Below are positions 58,631-64,000 of a stretch of 64,000 bases of DNA, piece by piece. The notes beneath the pieces are model-generated. The model ran no database searches and was not told the DNA's origin. It was given only the letters and a program-made list of their open reading frames with translations. The translations under genes and the position numbers were made by a program. Origin of the DNA: Congeria kusceri (lineage: Eukaryota; Mollusca; Bivalvia; Myida; Dreissenidae); the NCBI GenBank assembly GCA_027627225.1, contig CM051036.1, positions 39,752,926 to 39,816,925 of the forward strand, written 5' to 3'. Positions within the stretch are counted from its first letter, which is position 1. The number at the start of each line of letters is the position of its first letter.

Positions 58631-59584
58631 CTACTGTAGAGGAGTGTGCTGAGCACAGGTTTGGTAGACGCACAGCTTGGTCTTCTCAGTGAGAATTGGG
58701 TTTTGCCAGACCCTGTGGTTCAGTTTACTTAAAACTGCTGCTGCCTTGACGATCCAGCTGTTGACCTCTGTGTCGATAGAGAGCGAACGGGTGATGATTG
58801 AACCGAGGTAGGTAAAATTCTCCACAACTTCCAGGTTGTACCCATCAATGGTGAAGGTTGGGCCATGATGTTGGTCTTCTTCAGACTGATGGTCAACCCA
58901 AACTCCTTGCTGGCGTGAGAGAGACGACTAGCAAACTGTTGCAGGCCATCTTCCGTGTGGGACGTCAAGGCAATGAGCATCTCACGGATGCGTACCTCTG
59001 TGACCTTAGTCTTGGCGCGGAGACAAGCGAGGTTGAACATCTTGCCGTCTGCCCTGGTGTGGGTAAAGATTTCCCCGCTGCATTTCTTGAAGGCGAACTG
59101 GAGGAGTATAGAGAAGAAGATGCCGAAGAGCGTCGGCGCGAGGACACAACCTTGTTTAACTCGACTGCTGACTGGGAAGGCCTCCGATGACTGTGCTGTG
59201 CATGTTCTCGATGAAGGACATGATGATGGCAAGCAGTCTTGGAGGGCAGCCGATCTTCTGAAGCAGCCTGAAGAGCCCGGACTGGCTTACCAGGTCAAAC
59301 GCCTTCGGCAGATCGAAAAAGGCGATGTAGAGGGGCATCTGCTGCTCTCGACACTTCTCTTGCAGCTGGCGTAGTGGGAAGATCATGTCTTCATTTGACC
59401 GACCGGCTCTGAAGCCACACTGGGACTCTGGATATACACGGGAGGCTAGGGTCTCCAGTCGCGCCTGGGCGACACGGGCGAAAGCCTTGCCTACAAAACT
59501 GAGAGGAGATATTCCCGGGTAGCTGTTGCAGTCGCTGCGGTCTTCTTTGTTCTTGTACAGAGTGACGCCGTTTGCGTCACGCAT
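58631..59584 (-). pseudogene. LINE reverse transcriptase, broken, catalytic motif missing
   Basis: Frames 59584-59156, 59232-58729 and 58825-58631 give RT motifs in order: NSYPGISPLSFVGKAFARV, SQCGFRAGRSNEDMIFPLRQ, FFDLPKAFDLVS, VKQGCVLAPTLFGIFFS, GLTISLKKTNIMAQ and NFTYLGSIITRS. Where the F/YADD catalytic core is expected, the reading runs REMLIALTSHTED, so the core appears deleted in frame. In addition there are at least two frameshifts. The protein would be inactive. Confidence 0.82.
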
Positions 59585-60247
59585 GTCCTAGGCAATGTGG
59601 CCCTGATCCCAGCCGAGGCAGATGAGTTCATGCAGAGGCTGAAACAGCGCAGGTTTCCCGTTCTTCAAGGCTTCTAAAGGGATGCCGTCACTCACAGGGG
59701 CCTTCCCGCAAGCGAGGCAATCGATAGCTTTTCTGAGCTCTTCCAATGTAGCCTAGGTGAGGTGTCTAGCTCCTCCATAAATGGCAGGTTGGTATGGCGT
59801 CCAGTGCAGTGTCTGTGACGATATTGCGGGCTTTGAGCGTACTAGGATTTGCCGACGCCTTGTAAGCCAGGAGGGCCTTCCTCTTTGCCTCAGTCACGGG
59901 CTCCATCTCCTCCCAATGGGCCTCATATCGGCACTCTTTCGCTCCTTCTTCCGGTAGGCTGTAATCGCCGCGTTGTACACAGCGTCTCGGAGGTGGGACC
60001 ACTTTGAGTCGATGGTGTCAGCGGACGTTTTCTCTGTGAGAGTCTCTTGCAAGTAAGTGACGAACTGCTGCGTCTTCTCGTTTTTTTTGCACAGCTGGTG
60101 TTGATGCGCGGGCGACCCTTCTTGGAGTGGTGAAGCTTCTTCGGGAGAACTCGCACCTAGCTAGCCACGAGGGAATGGTCCGTGTCGCAGTAGGCACTGT
60201 GGTAACTGCTTGTGAGGAGGACACTGGCAAATTCCGCACGACTGGAC

Positions 60248-61012
60248 AGGGCTCGACTTAACGGTAGTCCGACTGTCCGGGAAAACCAAATTGTTGGTCC
60301 GGACAAGTCAAAAAAGAATGTGCTAGTCCAACTGGACAAGTGTCCTTCATCTCTAATTACGTAGTGACTAAATTGTTTAAAACATCCAGTAGTTTCGCTG
60401 AATTGCCTTCGAAAAGTTATTGTTTACATTCTAACGATAAAGGGCGAGGTATTCTGATTCTTACATGTAATACGACACCGTACTGTTGACAAGGGAAATA
60501 AATCGTACATTTTGTAATTCGCCGCGCTGACACGGTTACTCCCATTATATATTATTTTACGACATCATTCTCACTTGCGGTTTATTTACGTTAGTTACAC
60601 ATTCAAGTACCATGTCGTCTGCATGTCAAGTTTATTTTCATTTGGATTTTCCTCGTCAAAATCAGTAGAAACATCCAAAAAATTCCTAAAGGTCGAACAG
60701 AAACAAAATGTACTAGGAATTATGAAAAAAAGAGAAAACGCAAGTTTGTGCCTAAGTGGCTGGAAGACTTTGAATGGCTAAGATATGATGAAATGATATG
60801 AGATACAGTCGCAGGTGACACCTCTTCTAGTCAGGTTTTGTGTCTATAAATGTTTGTTTACTAAATATCTTGTTAAACACTTAACTGTTGTTGTGAAATA
60901 TTGTATAATTACATTTGAAGGTCAGGACAAGTAACGTTTTGGTCAGGACCAGTGGAACTTTGGGCTAATAGTTCGACCGGACAAGTGGTTTCAAAAGTTA
61001 ACGTCGAACCCT
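60248..61012. mobile_element. hAT-like non-autonomous DNA transposon, 765 bp, nested in the LINE
   Basis: Ends AGGGCTCGACTTAAC and (minus strand) AGGGTTCGACGTTAAC are inverted. The flanks gactggac (60240-60247) and gactggtg (61013-61020) form an 8-bp target duplication with two changes, as hAT elements make. Subterminal gtccggacaag-type words occur near both ends. The LINE reading continues on either side. No transposase is recognisable inside. Confidence 0.85.
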
Positions 61013-61699
61013 GACTGGTGATGACGAGGTCTAGCTAGTGCCAGTGCCGAGAGCGTGGGTGTCTCCACGACACCTGGTGGATATCCTTGCATTTGAAGAA
61101 GGTGTTGGTCACGCATAAACCATGGAGGCAGCACATCTTCAGCAGACGATGCCCGTTTTCGTTGATGAGTTTATCACCGGTAACTCCCACGCCCTGTGTT
61201 GTGCCGGCATCTTGCGATGACGCTGGAGTGTCCTTTTCAGTGGAGCTACAAAGCCTGGGCAGGGTGATATGGGGAACCAGCTGTTGCCCCTGCAGCAGAC
61301 CCCCCCCCCCTCTTCTCCACGCAGCTGGTGGACCCAAGTGAACTAAAAAGTGTCTAAAAAAACTGACGCAGTTACTTGCCCTTATATGACATTCAAAACG
61401 TCAGCGCGGTCATATGACCTGACTGTCACTTTCGCTTGATCACGTGTCAAAAGGTTTAAATGTGTTTGACAGTCAAGATTTCTCTTTCTCGGGTAATGGG
61501 AATTTATCATTGTAGACAAAATTGAGGTATAATAACATATAATGTCTATTTTATGTAGACAGGCACCTCATAATTATAACATTAATGTTTTGTATAAAGA
61601 CAGACACATGCCTCATATTGTAAATTTTAAATTACATGTATAAATTTTATATTTCAAAAAAATAGCTAGAATATATTTTCAAACAATTTCCATAAATAC

Positions 61700-61864
61700 C
61701 TTAGAGTGAAATATGTAGTCCTGCTTCTTTAAAACATCTGAAATGTTTTCCAAATCTGCGTCGTTGAATTTGAAGAAAAATTTGTCGGTATATTCTGTCA
61801 GAGATTTTGCGTTATATATTAATATAAAGAACAAGAACAAAAACCGGACCGACATTTTAAGCAT
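61700..61864 (-). CDS. Extra first exon of the convertase family (copy C3)
   Basis: Encodes 55 residues: a signal peptide (MLKMSVRFLFLFFILIYNAK), then SLTEYTDKFFFKFNDADLEN and ISDVLKKQDYIFHSK to a GTATTT donor in the phase of exon 1 of copy A. Upstream sequence resembles that of copy C1 (atcac...tcactgtcat). It is the outermost first-exon copy; it could drive copy B from about 33 kb away or belong to a truncated gene. Confidence 0.75.
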
Positions 61865-62157
61865 TACTGAAACGTCAAGCTGTAAGAATCACTCTCACTG
61901 TCATAGCGGTTTCATTATTCATAACAAGTCAGACACTAAAACTGTTCTATGCTTACCATCATGTGACTTATCTTTTAATTTGATTTTAGTATGGTAAAGG
62001 CTAAACAAATTTAATGAATTGTTTCTCAGGCACATTTTCCAAAAAACCTGCATTTTTCTTTTTGAAGTATTTTTTTTCTTTTTTCTTTTTCTCCTACTCT
62101 TTTCTATTGGCACTATGTAATGGCTTATTAAAACAAGTAAATAAGAACATATTAATA

Positions 62158-62584
62158 CGGAATCCGGATAGTGCCATATGGAATATCGATATTTGAGCGA
62201 TACAATATCGTGTCTCACTTCGTGTGTCGCCGGATTCTCTTGTCTCGCTTCGTGTCTCGCCTGAATATCGTATATCGCTTCGTGTCTCTTACGGTGAGGG
62301 CGAGACACGAGCATTGCGCGAGACACGAAGCGAGGCACGATATTTTACCGCGAGACACGAAGCGAGACACGAGAATTGCGTGAAACACGAAGCGAAACAC
62401 GATATTTTGCTGCGATATTTCGTGGTATAGGATACTGCGACAGTGCGCTATCTCGTGTTACAATATCGTGCCTCGCTTTGTGTCTCGCGGGAATATCGTG
62501 TTTCGTTTCGTGTTTCGCGCAATTCTCGTGTCTCGCCCTCGCCGTAAGAGGCACGATATTCCATATGGCACTAACCGGATTCCG
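62158..62584. mobile_element. TA-flanked palindromic MITE, 427 bp, with repeated core
   Basis: Both ends read CGGAATCCGGWTAGTGCCAT inward, continuing atggaatatcg, with TA directly outside (62156-62157 and 62585-62586), as in Tc1/mariner-type insertions. The interior consists of many imperfect copies of cgagacacgaagcgagacac on one strand in the middle and of its complement on the sides, so the element can fold on itself repeatedly. No coding capacity. Confidence 0.85.
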
Positions 62585-62586
62585 TA

Positions 62587-64000
62587 GATTAAAGATATTT
62601 TAAATTTTTAATAACAACATAAGAATCACTTTTTATAAAATTATAAATATAAATTTATTAATCACAAACGGTCATTTATGCAAGCTGAAGTAAAACGACA
62701 ATCAATGTGAATGTTCATAATTAACAAAAGTGCCTTTAAAATTGATATACCATCAGCATTAAAGTACTTTTATTTATAGAATTCAACTTTTCGTATTTCA
62801 TATTTGTATAACTGTCAAAAATAGGAATTATTTTTGCAATAAATCACCAATAATTTTTGGAAAGGAAAATCAACACTTGTCACTGCAGCTGGCATTTTCA
62901 ATTGTTTCTATATTGACACAAATTTTCATTAAAAAATATGGAATGCTATAACACAAGCAAAAGCATCTACGAAACAAAATTTTAAATCAATAAATATACG
63001 ATGTTTATAAAGGTTCCAAATCGAATATGATTTTTTTTGGGCAAAATTTACACAGTATTTCACAACTGTGTATATCCGATTTATATAATTAAATCAGACA
63101 CGAAGAAATTTACTGGAAATACCGAAATTTCCACCGGGTTACTCTTCTTCAGCCATGTTAAAATGCGGATTCTTTTAATTTTAAACCGCTGTCATTATAC
63201 ATCGTTATTTTAGTAATTGTTCTTATGAACGTTTATGGTGTTAATTCGTCCGAAATCCGTTTCTTATTACGAAAGGCATTGCTCAAAAGCACTTGGTACG
63301 AACGGAATATACTATAATGTACAATTTTGTACATGCTTGTTTGCTCCAGAGTCATCACCTGTTATCCCATAAAGAAAATAGACCATAGCAAGTTACCAAA
63401 ATCTTAATAATTCACAGATTTCAATGCATAGTTTTTGCACTTTGTTCGGTAACATGCCCATTAGAAACACTTTCTGCGAAGTTTAATTGTTATTAACATA
63501 TGTCTGGAATGCTGCTTTAAAACCCAGGCGCGATCGTTTATCTTGACTGGTAAATATTTGTGATACCACTTAATTTGTGCGCGAGGTTTTCCGCGTTATC
63601 TTACTAACACGAATTTAATCATGATAATTATCTTACAACGCAATCTTAATTAGTACATATTCGTGATACCACATAAGTATTAACTGAAAATTGGATGTCA
63701 GTTCTGGGCACTTTCAGGCCTATTTTTCGTTAAGCAGATAAATATCTTACGTAGAAAAAAAAATTGCAAACGCTATTTAGATATTAAAGAGAAATACCAC
63801 GAACCTTAAGTGGTAACACGAATGTGTTCGCGAACCTAAAGTTGTTATCGTATGGCAGCTCGATGCCATCATACCGTTCGTCTTTCTACTACTAAATTGT
63901 TGGCTGGTCGCTTTAACAAAAGTACTGGATTTTACGACATGTTATCTACATGTGTGCTGATGCGAACATTGACATAGGCGTGTGTATCAATAGTCGTAAA
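62587..64000. other. No gene seen
   Basis: AT-rich sequence to the end of the window. No exon, RNA gene or transposon end was recognised. Confidence 0.5.

Larger units (their letters stand above)
58011..61340 (-). mobile_element. Damaged LINE with endonuclease, RT and C-terminal parts
   Basis: Read from 61340 downwards: an endonuclease-like part (GHRLLKMCCLHGLCVTNTFF, then SWRHPRSRHWH), interruption by a hAT-like element (60248-61012), a linker (HWEEMEPVTEAKRKALLAYK), the RT domain, and a C-terminal region rich in basic residues to about 58011. The frame changes several times. No 3' tail was identified. It is a non-LTR element of the RTE/CR1-like sort with an AP-type endonuclease. Confidence 0.82.

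Overview
This is AT-rich, intron-containing eukaryotic DNA with dense, layered transposon content. The families of dispersed repeat (short tRNA-headed elements, repeats ending in GGAC/GACGA runs, a palindromic 'gattagcctgtgcgg' fragment) and the gene content point to a mollusc, most likely a bivalve; a dreissenid mussel is my best guess but is not proven by the sequence.

Layout. At the left edge lies the last codons of a plus-strand cysteine-rich gene (3-86, AATAAA at 260). Facing it is a minus-strand gene for an unknown coiled-coil protein (3452 down to 674, TATA-like box at 3785). The main content is a minus-strand, head-to-tail pair of subtilisin/kexin-type proprotein-convertase-like genes: copy A (13 exons, 16342 down to 6202) and copy B (12 visible exons, 29014 down to 23943). 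Exon lengths and phases are the same in both except the last exon. Both keep the Asp-His-Ser triad and the P domain and end in a transmembrane segment. By eye both have lost the oxyanion-hole Asn, the acidic substrate pocket and a clear RXKR maturation site. Three more copies of the signal-peptide/prodomain first exon sit far upstream on the same strand (57179, 57428, 61700), while copy B has no first exon where A has one.

Mobile DNA fills the rest. Between A and B are a TTAA-flanked inverted-repeat element carrying two tRNA-like modules and a 5'-truncated L1-like LINE. From 30386 to 39645 is a complete-length but coding-dead Ty3/gypsy LTR retrotransposon with nearly identical LTRs. It is inserted into an older repeat whose uninterrupted inverted copy lies at about 51.8-53.1 kb. 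A second LINE fragment (44379-45721) interrupts a roughly 320-bp tandem repeat. A third LINE (61340 down to about 58011) is itself interrupted by a 765-bp hAT-like element. Several inverted-repeat elements with recognisable target duplications (13856-15119, 29319-29523, 62158-62584) and minisatellites with 12-, 18-, 21-, 30-, 51- and 84-bp units complete the window.

Long open frames within the minisatellites and in the AT-rich stretches were judged to be artefacts. All assignments are from reading the sequence by eye; no database search or expression data were available.
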